DNA of 64,000 nucleotides, taken from Jiella mangrovi (lineage in GTDB: Bacteria; Pseudomonadota; Alphaproteobacteria; Rhizobiales; Rhizobiaceae). The number at the start of each line of letters is the position of its first letter. Position 1 is the first letter of the stretch. The position numbers were made by a program, and so were the translations under genes. Of this stretch, positions 1 through 11,438 are shown in pieces. The DNA is taken from assembly GCF_017815135.1 (NCBI RefSeq), contig NZ_JAGJCF010000003.1:407990-471989 (forward strand), read 5' to 3'. The notes under the pieces are model-generated. The model ran no database searches. It was not told where the DNA came from and was given only the letters and a program-made list of their open reading frames with translations.

Positions 1-330
1 ATGCCGCAGGTGAAGTTCACGGCCCATGCCGCAGACCTCGGCATGGATTTCTACACCGGAACCAGCTTCCCGCAGAAATATCGCGGCGGGATCTTCTCGG
101 CCCAGCACGGCTCGTGGAACCGCACCGAGCCTGTCGGGGCGAGGGTGATGTTCACGCCGCTCAACGAGGACGGCACGGCCGGCGAGCCGGAGGTCTTCGC
201 ATCGGGCTGGCTGACGGACAGCGGCGAATATATGGGCCGGCCGGTCGACGTCGAAGTGATGAAGGACGGCTCGCTCCTCGTCTCGGACGATCTTGCCGGT
301 GCGGTCTACCGGATCTCCTACGACGAGTAG
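1..330 (+). CDS. Sorbosone/glucose dehydrogenase-like (GSDH family) protein, C-terminal part
   Basis: Only the C-terminal ~109 residues lie in the window, and the true start is to the left, so the ATG at position 1 is probably internal. The residues GGIFSAQHGSWNRTEPVG, a following EVFASGW segment and the ending GRPVDVEVMKDGSLLVSDD...GAVYRISY are typical of the last blades of PQQ-dependent soluble aldose or sorbosone dehydrogenases (six-bladed propeller). Such enzymes are periplasmic and oxidise sugars, passing electrons to PQQ and then to a cytochrome. A c-type cytochrome follows 134 bases downstream on the same strand, which fits an electron acceptor, but the pairing is inference. Substrate cannot be told from this fragment. 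Confidence 0.8.
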   Translation: MPQVKFTAHAADLGMDFYTGTSFPQKYRGGIFSAQHGSWNRTEPVGARVMFTPLNEDGTAGEPEVFASGWLTDSGEYMGRPVDVEVMKDGSLLVSDDLAGAVYRISYDE

Positions 331-464
331 GAACCGACACCGGCGCGGCCGCGTCCGTAGATGCGGTCCGCGCCGGGCCAGTCCATTGCCAGCGTCGTGA
401 ACCGGCAGATCGGTGAGATCGCTCTGCGCGGTCTGAATGTCGGGACTTTGTCGAAGGAGTTGGA

Positions 465-809
465 ATGACCGCATTGGTTTCGCGTGCCACCGCCGCGCTT
501 GCCGTCGCAGCCCTCCTTTGCTCCACCACGCCAGGGCAGGCGGCCGATCTTGCCGCCGGCAAGAAGAAGGCCAGCCAATGCGCCACCTGCCATGGCTCGG
601 ACGGTCTCGCCGTGGCGCCGGACGCGCCGAACCTTGCCGGCGACAGCGCCTATTACATCACCGAGCAGTTGAAGGCCTTCCGCTCCGGCCAGCGCCAGCA
701 CGAGCAGATGTCGATCATCGCCAAGGGCCTGTCGGATGCGGACATCGCCGATCTCGCCGCCTGGTACGCGGCGATCGAGGTGACCGCGACACTCCCCAAG
801 TTGGACTGA
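465..809 (+). CDS. Small class I c-type cytochrome (c553-like), exported
   Basis: A 114-residue protein with an N-terminal signal peptide (about residues 1-26, ending near GQA-A) and one haem-binding CATCH motif at residues 39-43. Met82 is the likely distal axial ligand, followed by the SDADIADLAAWYA helix typical of cytochrome c553/c4 domains. It is a periplasmic one-haem electron carrier. A ribosome-binding site AAGGAG lies 5 bases before the ATG at 465. It sits directly after the GSDH-like gene, so it may accept electrons from that dehydrogenase; this is inferred from position only. Confidence 0.88.
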   Translation: MTALVSRATAALAVAALLCSTTPGQAADLAAGKKKASQCATCHGSDGLAVAPDAPNLAGDSAYYITEQLKAFRSGQRQHEQMSIIAKGLSDADIADLAAWYAAIEVTATLPKLD

Positions 810-839
810 CGCCGCCGACCGATGCCCGGCAGCTGATGA

Positions 840-859
840 GATCGTGATCGATCGTGATC
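840..859 (+). repeat. Tandem 10-bp direct repeat GATCGTGATC (two copies)
   Basis: Two abutting copies of GATCGTGATC occupy 840-849 and 850-859, and the second continues into the palindrome CGTGATCACG (853-862). It lies between the cytochrome gene and the metallo-beta-lactamase-fold gene, about 110 bases before the latter's start, where an operator could sit. No regulator is recognised. Confidence 0.4.
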
Positions 860-968
860 ACGGAAGCCGGGTGGTTTGGCGATGGGTGACTTGCAGGTGT
901 GTCCCAGGCTCTAAGTCACGCGATGGAAACGCCGCCGCTTGCGGTGGAAGGTTGAGGGAGATCCATTC

Positions 969-1958
969 ATGCAGAAGACACTCGTCGCCATTCTGATGGC
1001 CGCTACCGCCGGTCCGGTTTTTGCGCAAGAGACGCAGCCGGCCGCCGAGACGGCAACGAGCCAGGGCGTGAAGGTGACGCCGCTCGGCAGCCATGACGGC
1101 GAGTTCTGCTCGCGCGACCGGGCGATGGTGTTCGAGGATCCGGACGGAACGCGCATTCTCTACGATGCCGGCCGCACCGTCGCCGGCGCCGACGATCCGC
1201 GGCTCGGCGACATCGACGCGGTTCTCGTCAGCCACGTCCATGGCGATCATCTCGGTGACCAGCGCATCGCGGCGGTGAATGCCGGCACTTGCGCCCAGCC
1301 CGACACCGGCGTTTCGACGACGCCGAACTCCAACAGCGCCGAGATCGCAGCGGCCAAGAACGCCAAGGTCGTCGTCGGCAGCGAGATGTCGCAGTTTTTC
1401 TCGACCAAACTGAAAGCGCTCGGCGCCGATCCCGAGAACGCCCAGCTCGTGCGCTTCGGCGCTTCGCGCAAGGTCGGCGGCGTTGCGATCACCACGGTGC
1501 CGGCGGTCCATTCCAACGGCCTGTCGGGCGACTTCATCGACGGTCCGCTGGGCGAGAACCTGAAGACCGCCGGCCTCAACGCCTATGTCGGCCCGCCGAC
1601 GGGCTACGTCCTGACCTTCTCCAACGGTCTCGTCGCCTATCTTTCTGGCGACACCGGCGTCACGGCCGAGCAGGACACGGTGGTCTCCAAGCAGTATGGC
1701 GCACAGCTCGTGGTGATGAATATCGGCGACGTCTATACGACAGGGCCGACGGAAGCGGCCTTCGTCATCGACGAACTGATCAAGCCGGCCTCGGTGATCC
1801 CGTCCCATGCCAACGAGGCGGCGACCGAAGGCGGCAAGGTCGTCGCGGGAACGAAGACCGAGGCCTTCATGCAGGCCGTGAAAGCCAACGCCTATCTGCC
1901 GCTGAGTGGCAAGACGATGACGTTCGATGGCAGTGGGGCGTGTACCGAGGGGTGCTGA
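969..1958 (+). CDS. Exported metallo-beta-lactamase-fold hydrolase
   Basis: A 329-residue protein with a signal peptide (residues 1-20, ending VFA-Q) and the zinc-binding motif HVHGDH at residues 89-94, the hallmark of the metallo-beta-lactamase superfamily. Later segments (AVHSNG, LSGDTGVT, a C-terminal SHAN) supply probable further metal ligands. The start is set at 969 because GAGGGAG at 954-960 is well spaced before it and the signal peptide begins there; an in-frame ATG at 939 lacks both. Periplasmic, substrate unknown. It is convergent with the serine hydrolase gene 6 bases downstream. Confidence 0.82.
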   Translation: MQKTLVAILMAATAGPVFAQETQPAAETATSQGVKVTPLGSHDGEFCSRDRAMVFEDPDGTRILYDAGRTVAGADDPRLGDIDAVLVSHVHGDHLGDQRIAAVNAGTCAQPDTGVSTTPNSNSAEIAAAKNAKVVVGSEMSQFFSTKLKALGADPENAQLVRFGASRKVGGVAITTVPAVHSNGLSGDFIDGPLGENLKTAGLNAYVGPPTGYVLTFSNGLVAYLSGDTGVTAEQDTVVSKQYGAQLVVMNIGDVYTTGPTEAAFVIDELIKPASVIPSHANEAATEGGKVVAGTKTEAFMQAVKANAYLPLSGKTMTFDGSGACTEGC

Positions 1959-1964
1959 CGCCCA

Positions 1965-2855
1965 TCAGGCGCCGAGTGCAAGCCGCGCGGCGGACCATTC
2001 CGCGCGGCCTTCATCCGTCCCGCCCGTGAAGGCGGCAATGGTTCGCGGCTCTCGAAGATCGGGAAAGTGATAGACGGCGCAGACCCCCTCGGGGCCGCCG
2101 CCCGAATGGCCGATCGCTCGCCCGGCGCCGGCCATCGTGCCGATCATCAGGCCGAGACCGTAGCCGTGGGAGGTCCATGGTCGCCCTTCGATCGCGCCGC
2201 CGAGCTCGTGACGCTCCAGCATGATCGCGAGGCTGTCGGCGCGCAGGAGCCGGCCCGACATCGTTGTAGCGAGTATCGCAGCCGCCTCCGTCGCCGGCCC
2301 GGTGACGCAGCCGTGATAGACCCAGCCGGGATCGTAGCCGCGCAGCGACGGTCCGTGGACGCAGGCGAGGTCGGCCGGTCCTCGTGCGACGCGCGTTCGT
2401 CGAAGGCCGAGTGGGCCGAAGACCAGTTCTTCCAGAGCGGTGTTCAGATCGCTGCCCGTCGCCGCTTCGATGGCATCGCGGACGAAGAGATAGCCGACAT
2501 TGCTGTAGCGCCAGCCGGTTCCCGGCGCGAATTCAAGCTGGTCGCTCCCCGTCGCCGCAAGCAGCTTCTGGCGCGGCCAGGCCGGCTCGCGGCGGGCAAC
2601 GGCGGCGTGATATGCGGCGAGGGCGAAATAGTCCGGCACGCCGGCCCTGTGCTGGAGGAGGTGCCGCAGCGTGTAGGGCTGGCCTGCAAACGGCGTGTCG
2701 AGGCTGAGCCGCTGCTCATGGCAAAGCCGCAGGGCGGCGATGGCGAGGATCGTCTTCGTGAAGCTCCACCAGGCAAAGACCGCGTCCGTTCGCCCGACAT
2801 GCGCGGCGCGGCCATAGCCGTCGAGTGAGACGCCATGAACGCCGTCTTCCGTCAT
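1965..2855 (-). CDS. Serine beta-lactamase-like hydrolase (class C / esterase fold)
   Basis: A 296-residue member of the beta-lactamase/transpeptidase-like superfamily. The nucleophile motif SFTK (SxxK) is at residues 31-34, YSN (YxN) at 117-119, and HSGGG near the C-terminus stands for the KTG/HxG motif. There is no evident signal peptide with the start at 2855. That start is chosen because a strong purine-rich site (GGAGGGGGG) precedes it; an upstream in-frame ATG at 2897 has none. Family members act as esterases, D-aminopeptidases or penicillin-recognising enzymes, so true beta-lactamase activity should not be assumed. Confidence 0.82.
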   Translation of the reverse strand: MTEDGVHGVSLDGYGRAAHVGRTDAVFAWWSFTKTILAIAALRLCHEQRLSLDTPFAGQPYTLRHLLQHRAGVPDYFALAAYHAAVARREPAWPRQKLLAATGSDQLEFAPGTGWRYSNVGYLFVRDAIEAATGSDLNTALEELVFGPLGLRRTRVARGPADLACVHGPSLRGYDPGWVYHGCVTGPATEAAAILATTMSGRLLRADSLAIMLERHELGGAIEGRPWTSHGYGLGLMIGTMAGAGRAIGHSGGGPEGVCAVYHFPDLREPRTIAAFTGGTDEGRAEWSAARLALGA

Positions 2856-2944
2856 CGTCGCTTCCCCCCTCCAAAGCGTGTTCCGCCGGCACTCCATTCA
2901 AGCGGGCGGGATAGGGGCGGGCGAAGCGCAGTCTATTGAAAGCC

Positions 2945-4777
<1,833 letters not shown>

Positions 4778-4973
4778 GAGCCGGACGCGAAAAGCCGTCC
4801 GGAGCTTGTGCCGGCCCCACGCCTCATGTATAGGCTCGAACCCGATTTTGGAAGCGATCAAAGCTTCATGATCCCCGCGACATCGCGTCGGGCCTCCGGT
4901 TTTGAAACGAGGGCTCGCCGATGCGACGGGGATGTTTTGGCGAAACCCCTATTGGCGCAAGGCTGAGCGAGCG

Positions 4974-5195
4974 ATGAAGAAGAACATCCACCCCGAATAT
5001 CACGCCATCACCGTGGTGATGACCAACGGCACCGAGTACCAGACCCGCTCGACCTGGGGCGCCGAGGGCGACAAGCTCAACCTCGACATCGACCCGACGA
5101 GCCATCCGGCCTGGACCGGCGGCAACCAGCACCTGCTCGATCGCGGTGGCCGCGTTTCGCGCTTCAAGAAGCGTTACGAAGGCCTCGGCATCTGA
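4974..5195 (+). CDS. rpmE: 50S ribosomal protein L31
   Basis: A 73-residue protein starting [10 protein letters not shown], with the conserved [17 protein letters not shown] and [12 protein letters not shown] segments of bacterial L31. It contains no cysteine, so it is the zinc-independent form, as usual in alphaproteobacteria. The ATG at 4974 matches the family N-terminus; the frame is open further upstream but those residues do not belong to L31. The gene is monocistronic and ends in a strong intrinsic terminator 44 bases after its stop. Confidence 0.97.
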   Translation: MKKNIHPEYHAITVVMTNGTEYQTRSTWGAEGDKLNLDIDPTSHPAWTGGNQHLLDRGGRVSRFKKRYEGLGI

Positions 5196-5239
5196 TCGTG
5201 GTGCTGGCTTAAGGTTTTCGCCGACGGCGAACCGTTCGG

Positions 5240-5274
5240 ATGGCCGGAAGCGCATGTCGCTTCCGGCCATTTTT
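5240..5274 (+). terminator. Intrinsic terminator of rpmE
   Basis: A perfect 13-bp stem (ATGGCCGGAAGCG, 5240-5252, pairing with 5258-5270) around a 5-base loop is followed by a T run (TTTTC). It stands 44 bases after the rpmE stop codon. Confidence 0.92.
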
Positions 5275-5437
5275 CGTTGGATTTACTGCATCGGCCTGAA
5301 AATCGGAATCGAGTTTTTGAGAGCGCGAAGCGTGGATTCAATAGGTTAGAGCGCGTGCATCCATTCGGACCGGTGTGCACGATGCGATCCTCGAAGGCCG
5401 GCCACGACTCGATCGACAAGGCGCACCATTCGACGCT

Positions 5438-5468
5438 TCGTCATTCTCGGGCTCCGTCCCGAGAATCC
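5438..5468 (+). repeat. Intergenic palindromic repeat, copy 1
   Basis: A 9-bp stem ATTCTCGGG (5443-5451) pairs with CCCGAGAAT (5458-5466) around CTCCGT, preceded by CGTC and followed by CCGG. It is nearly identical over about 30 bases to a copy at 63554-63586. Palindromes of this kind are common between genes of Rhizobiales. Confidence 0.7.
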
Positions 5469-5506
5469 GGAAACGTTTGACACAACAGCAGCTTGATCGG
5501 CGCACT

Positions 5507-5536
5507 GGATGCTCGGGACGGGGCCCGAGCATGACG
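5507..5536 (-). repeat. Intergenic palindromic repeat, copy 2 (inverted)
   Basis: Read on the minus strand it runs CGTCATGCTCGGG, CCCCGT, CCCGAGCATCC: the same element as copy 1 with compensating stem changes (T to G on one arm, A to C on the other). Such paired changes indicate that the hairpin itself is conserved. Confidence 0.65.
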
Positions 5537-5648
5537 AACGTGATAAAAGCGGACGCCTAATCTCGGAGTGTCAGGCACTCGATATGCGCCGTGCGACGAG
5601 ACTGTCGTGCACCCTGCATTCGCACGCACGGCGCTCTGGGATGAGCGA

Positions 5649-6548
5649 TCAGCCCCGGCGGCCGCGCGCGCCCCGTTCGGCCAGCGTGATTCCGCCCAGA
5701 ACGCAGATCAGCGAGACGACGTGGTAAAGGTGCAGCTCTTCGCCGATGATGACGACGGCGAGCAGCGCACCGAAGACCGGCACGAAATTGATGAAGAGGT
5801 TCGCCCGGTTCGGCCCGATCATCTCGACGCCGCGGATATAGAGCGACTGTGCGATGAGCGAGGGGAAGATCGCCGTATAGGCCGCCGCGGTCGCGCCCTG
5901 AAGGTCTGGCAGCCTCGTGTGACCGAGGGCGAACTCGATCGCCGCATAGACGAGCGAGACCACCAGCGACGCCGCTGACAGGACGAAGATCATCGACAGC
6001 CAGTGGATTTGTGGCTTGGTTCTGAGGGCGACCGTATAGCCGCCGTAAAACAGGACAGCGAGGACCATGAGCGCATCGCCGCGATTGAGATCGAGACCGA
6101 GCAGCGTGCCGAGATCGCCGTGCGCCGTCGTCAGGGCGACGCCGAGGAGGGTCAGCCCGAAGCCGAGGATCTGCAAGGATGCGACCCGTGTGCGGAACAG
6201 GACGAAATTGGCGATGAAGACGACCAGCGGCATCGCCGATTGCTCGATCGTGATGTTGATCGCGGTCGTATAGTTCGCCGCCAGATAGAAGATCGCGTTG
6301 AAGGAGGCAAAGCCGATCGCGCCGAGAAGGGACAGATAGACGAGCCGGGGCCGGATGACCGACCAGTCCGCCCGAACATGCGGCAGGGCAAAGGGCGTGA
6401 CCAGGGCGGTTGCGAAGAACCAGCGCACGAGCGTCAGCAGCATCGGCGAGATGTGGCCAGCGGCGAGCTTGCCGGCGACGGCATTGCCGGCCCACAGAAG
6501 CGCGACGGTCGTCAGAACGAGATAGGGATGGATGAGGCGCTGCGGCAT
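5649..6548 (-). CDS. EamA/DMT-family inner-membrane permease
   Basis: A 299-residue, strongly hydrophobic protein with about ten membrane segments in two EamA halves. Landmarks are ALLWAGNAVAGKLA near the N-terminus and an internal repeat ending FVPVFGALLAVVIIGEELH...LICVLGGITLAERG. Members of the drug/metabolite transporter family export metabolites or amino acids; substrate unknown. The start at 6548 is chosen because GGGGAAGAA precedes it. The frame is open further upstream (to 6683) but those residues are hydrophilic and not family-like. Confidence 0.88.
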   Translation of the reverse strand: MPQRLIHPYLVLTTVALLWAGNAVAGKLAAGHISPMLLTLVRWFFATALVTPFALPHVRADWSVIRPRLVYLSLLGAIGFASFNAIFYLAANYTTAINITIEQSAMPLVVFIANFVLFRTRVASLQILGFGLTLLGVALTTAHGDLGTLLGLDLNRGDALMVLAVLFYGGYTVALRTKPQIHWLSMIFVLSAASLVVSLVYAAIEFALGHTRLPDLQGATAAAYTAIFPSLIAQSLYIRGVEMIGPNRANLFINFVPVFGALLAVVIIGEELHLYHVVSLICVLGGITLAERGARGRRG

Positions 6549-6880
6549 TTCTTCCCCGATCGCCGACCCCGATCCCCTCATTGTGGCCGGGGGATGGTCG
6601 CGGCATCGTTCGTTGTCTAGGCGTGATTGTGCCTGCTGGCCAGAGCCGCCGATGATTTTGCCTGCAAAGCTGGGGCGATCCACCTGGCCTCGACACGCAG
6701 AGGAGGAAACTAAAATGCCGACTTTGTGGACAGGCGAGGGTCTGACGCGCTAACAGCGCGACGCGAATTCAAGCCGGCAAGCTTGACGAAGGTCTCGCAC
6801 TTCAAGCTTCAAGGGCGAAGCATCGCCGACAGTGATCCGACGCGCCAGGGGCGCGGACGGGCGGTTTCGTGGGGAATTTC
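6549..6880. other. Divergent intergenic region between the EamA permease and purA
   Basis: About 330 bases that must hold promoters for both flanking genes. No riboswitch, palindromic operator or convincing small gene was recognised; short frames here have neither ribosome-binding sites nor family features. Confidence 0.5.
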
Positions 6881-8173
<1,293 letters not shown>

Positions 8174-8225
8174 ATTAGAGTTCGCAGGGACTTAATCCTT
8201 CAAGACAAGCGAGTGACTGCATTCC

Positions 8226-10346
8226 ATGGCGGATCTGAGCGGCGTTCTTCGCAAGACCATCGACGGCCTGCCGCGTGCATCGCCGCAAATGCGGGAAAAG
8301 GTCTACGAAAAGGCCCGCGCCGCGATCCAGAGGCAGATCAACGCGGCCAATCCGCCTTTGGCGGAGAACATCGTCTCGGCGCGGCTTGGCGCGCTCGAAG
8401 ATGCGATCTCTCGCACCGAAGCGCATTATGTCGCGCAGGAGGCCGGCGCCGCAGAGGCCGCCGATGCGCAGGCTGATGCTCCCGTTCCCGCTGCGCCACA
8501 GACGCCGGGCCAGGACGCCGCCGGCCGCGGGCAGCGGCCAGACCCGCAGCGCGAAGCCGGCGAGACCGTCCAGCCAGCGCCCGCTCCGCCGAAGACCGCA
8601 GCTCCCGCCCGATCCGAACCGCCGGCCAGCGATGACCAGCGGTCGTCCGAGACTGCGCCCGCTGCCTCGGCAGACAAGCCGGCGCCGCAGGCCCGTCCGG
8701 CTCAGCCCCGGCAAAATTCGGCGGTCCAGGGCTCGCCAGAGGGCGCGCCGCCGCGCCAGATGCCGCCGATGGGAGATCCGGCGCCGGCACGAAACGGGCC
8801 GGCGGAGGGGCAGGCGCGTCCCCCCAAAAAGCCCGATGCCGGGTCTCAGCCGAGTGCCCAATCCAGCGCTGCGCGGACAGATGCGGCGCCGGCCAATGGC
8901 GGCGCTGCGGCGCCTCGCCCGCAGCAGCAACCGGCGCAGGGCCGACCGTCGCTTCCGGCCGCAACCATGCCGGGACAGCGTTCCGACAATGGCGAGCGCA
9001 AGGCCGAGCCCTTCTTTCCGCCCGAGACCGCCGAGCCGGAGACCGGCAATCAGCCCCAGGCGATCGGCGCGCCCTTTCTCGTGCCCGACGAGCGGCAGGC
9101 CCATGGCCAGCCCCCCCATGCGCCTCAGGCCCTCGAAGACGACGATGGCGGCGAGACCCGCATCCCCAGCGATATCCGCATCGACGACAGCGACATTCCG
9201 GAAGCCGACGTCACGGCCCCGCGCTATCCGACGAGGCGGCCACAGCGCTCGGGGAGCGGCGGCAAGATCGCGGCGGCAGCGGCGGTCATTCTGCTTCTTG
9301 GTGGGGCCGGCACGGCCGCCTGGCTCTACCGCGACGACATCGAGGCGCTTCTTGTCAGCCCCGGCGACATCGGGACGATCGCCGAGCAGTCCGGCACCGA
9401 CGAGCAAGAACAGCCCGTAGCGGGAACGCCGAGCGACGAAAGCCAGACGACCGAGACGGCTTCTGCCGAATCGGAGCCTGCTTCGACCCGCCGTTTCACC
9501 CAGCGGCTCCTGCCCGATGGAAGCGAGGTCGACGAGGGGCCGGCGCGCAAGACGCCCAACGCCTTCGACGAGGGCACGAATGTCGCGGCCGCGACGAATG
9601 TCGACCCGAACGCCCCGGGTTCCGGCGCGACGCCGACGATCTCGAGCGAAATCGGTCAGGATCCGGCCGTCGTCGGCGGTCAGAACGCCGACCAGGAGGC
9701 TGACGGCCAGGCCGATGACGCGGCCGCGCCTGACGCGACGTCGGCCGATCCGCAAACGGCAACGAACGACAGCGCCTCTGCAAGTGGGGGTCAGCTCGAA
9801 GTCGCGCAGAAGGCCGTCTTCTATCAGGAAAAGACCGAGGATCTTCCCGGGACGCAGGAGACCGGAACGGCGGTCTGGACACTCGTCAATCAGCCCGCCA
9901 GCGAGGGCAATCCGGGCGAGCCTGCCATCCAGGCCGTCGTCACCGTGCCGGAGGAAAAGCTCAAGCTGACCATGACGATCAAGCGCAACAGCGACCCGAC
10001 ATTGCCGGCGAGCCACGTGATCGAACTCGAGTTCGAGGTCCCGCAGGATTTCTCAGGTGGCAGTATCGCGAATGTCCAGAGGCTTGCGCTGAAGGAGACC
10101 GAGCAGGCGCGCGGGGAGCCGCTGATCGGCGTTGCGGGAAAAATCTCCGATAACTATTTCATCATCGCTCTCAATAACTTGGACCAGGCAGTTCAGAACA
10201 ACCTTTCGCTTCTTGAGAACCAGAACTGGATCGATATTCCGATCGCCTATGCGACCGGACGCCGGGCGCTTATCTCCATCGAAAAGGGTATTCCGGGCGA
10301 TCGGGTGTTCAAGGACGCGCTGAAGGCCTGGCAGGCCAAGACATAA
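8226..10346 (+). CDS. Uncharacterised proline/alanine-rich single-span membrane protein
   Basis: 706 residues, function unknown. Visible parts: an N-terminal helical segment (1-70, DLSGVLRKTIDGLPRASPQMREKV); a disordered Pro/Ala/Gln-rich stretch (about 75-300); an acidic patch; a basic RRPQRSGSGGK followed by one transmembrane helix (347-368); a second acidic, low-complexity linker (about 376-510); and a compact C-terminal domain (about 515-706) with normal composition. The positive charge before the helix predicts N-terminus inside and the C-terminal domain in the periplasm. It lies 52 bases after purA on the same strand, so the two may be cotranscribed. I recall similar proteins downstream of purA in rhizobia but know no function for them. 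Confidence 0.8.
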   Translation: MADLSGVLRKTIDGLPRASPQMREKVYEKARAAIQRQINAANPPLAENIVSARLGALEDAISRTEAHYVAQEAGAAEAADAQADAPVPAAPQTPGQDAAGRGQRPDPQREAGETVQPAPAPPKTAAPARSEPPASDDQRSSETAPAASADKPAPQARPAQPRQNSAVQGSPEGAPPRQMPPMGDPAPARNGPAEGQARPPKKPDAGSQPSAQSSAARTDAAPANGGAAAPRPQQQPAQGRPSLPAATMPGQRSDNGERKAEPFFPPETAEPETGNQPQAIGAPFLVPDERQAHGQPPHAPQALEDDDGGETRIPSDIRIDDSDIPEADVTAPRYPTRRPQRSGSGGKIAAAAAVILLLGGAGTAAWLYRDDIEALLVSPGDIGTIAEQSGTDEQEQPVAGTPSDESQTTETASAESEPASTRRFTQRLLPDGSEVDEGPARKTPNAFDEGTNVAAATNVDPNAPGSGATPTISSEIGQDPAVVGGQNADQEADGQADDAAAPDATSADPQTATNDSASASGGQLEVAQKAVFYQEKTEDLPGTQETGTAVWTLVNQPASEGNPGEPAIQAVVTVPEEKLKLTMTIKRNSDPTLPASHVIELEFEVPQDFSGGSIANVQRLALKETEQARGEPLIGVAGKISDNYFIIALNNLDQAVQNNLSLLENQNWIDIPIAYATGRRALISIEKGIPGDRVFKDALKAWQAKT

Positions 10347-10353
10347 GGCCGAC

Positions 10354-10376
10354 GGCCCCGGTTGCACGCCGGGGTC
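10354..10376 (+). terminator. Possible terminator hairpin after the 706-residue protein gene
   Basis: GGCCCCGG (10354-10361) pairs with CCGGGGTC (10369-10376), with one G-T pair, around a 7-base loop, starting 8 bases after the stop codon. There is no T tract, so termination is uncertain. Confidence 0.35.
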
Positions 10377-10559
10377 GAAGCTTCGTGCTGAGCCGATGCG
10401 CGAACCTCAGGCCTGGCGCCGGGCGTGAAACGCAAGGGCCGACGCCGTCAGCCGGTGTGCGAAGAGCCGCCGCGCCGTTCGATTGCGGTGCCGCTTAAAG
10501 ATCGTGGTGGCCGTGGTCGGGGGGGGAAGCAAAGCCTCGCCCATGCACGCGGCGCGCCG

Positions 10560-11372
10560 TCAGCTTTTCCGCAAGCGATCCTTCAGCGCCATCGCGCCGT
10601 GCGGGGCCCGGGGTTTTCCCGAACGGATGAAATAGGCAAAGACGTCGCGGGGCGTCTTTTCGGCCGGGGTCGCCGGGTCGGCCTTGCGCAGATCGCCGGG
10701 CTCGCCGCCTTCGGCATAGATCTCAAGCCGCCGGGCCCATTCTTCCAGTCCGCTGGGCGGATAGCATGTGTCGATGCTCTCGTCGCCGCACTGGAGCCGC
10801 AGATAGACGAAGTTCGCCGTCACGTCGGCGATCTGTGGATGCTCGTCGCTGTCGGCGCAGACGATGGCGACGCCGGCCTTGCGACAGAGAGCGGTAAATT
10901 CGGGAACCGCGAAGCTCTCATGCCGCGGCTCGACGACGTGGCGCAGCGCGATGCCGCCGATCTTGTCCGGTAACAGGGCGAGAAAGGCCGCGAAATCCTC
11001 CGGGTCGAATTGCTTGGTCGCGGCAAATTGCCAGAGGATCGGCCCGAGATGCTCGCCGAGTTCGGCAATGCCGGACTGGACGAAGCGCTCGACCGACTCG
11101 CCGCCTTCCGCCAGCACCCTGCGATTGACCGCAAAGCGCGGCGCCTTCAGCGAAAAGACGAACCCCTCCGGCACCTCGCTCGTCCATTTGGCGAAGGTCT
11201 CGGGCTTCTGGCTGCGATAGAAGGTGCCGTTGACCTCGATCGTCGTCAGCTTCGAGGCCGCATATCCCAGCTGGCGCTTCTTCGGCAGATCGGACGGGTA
11301 GAAGGTCTCGTCCCAGGGCTCGAAGGTCCAGCCGCCGATGCCGGTTCGGATCGTGCCGTTCTGTCTCGCCAT
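10560..11372 (-). CDS. DUF72 (YecE-like) protein
   Basis: A 270-residue protein of the DUF72 family, a TIM-barrel-like fold of unknown biochemical role. Recognisable segments are GIGGWTFEPWDETFYP at the N-terminus, NGTFYRSQKPETFAKW, FSLKAPRF and the C-terminal VYLRLQC...FAYFIRSGKPRAP. The start at 11372 is supported by GTGAGGA directly upstream; an upstream in-frame ATG at 11393 is less likely. The gene is followed by nothing on its strand for over 200 bases. Confidence 0.88.
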   Translation of the reverse strand: MARQNGTIRTGIGGWTFEPWDETFYPSDLPKKRQLGYAASKLTTIEVNGTFYRSQKPETFAKWTSEVPEGFVFSLKAPRFAVNRRVLAEGGESVERFVQSGIAELGEHLGPILWQFAATKQFDPEDFAAFLALLPDKIGGIALRHVVEPRHESFAVPEFTALCRKAGVAIVCADSDEHPQIADVTANFVYLRLQCGDESIDTCYPPSGLEEWARRLEIYAEGGEPGDLRKADPATPAEKTPRDVFAYFIRSGKPRAPHGAMALKDRLRKS

Positions 11373-11438
11373 CGTCCTCACATCGTGTTGCATGTCTCGA
11401 AGGCGGTCGCTTGCTCGCGAGTCAAACGGCGGGGCAAT

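Larger units (their letters stand above)
5275..5648. other. Intergenic region between rpmE and the EamA permease gene, with palindromic repeats
   Basis: About 370 bases without a credible gene: the short open frames have no ribosome-binding sites and no family features. Base composition is less GC-rich than the surrounding genes. It holds two oppositely oriented copies of a palindromic repeat (5438-5468 and 5507-5536). Confidence 0.6.

Noticed and set aside
8175..10016. 613-residue frame antisense to the 706-residue protein gene
   Set aside because: It is arginine/glycine-rich noise on the other strand of a proline/alanine-coding gene.
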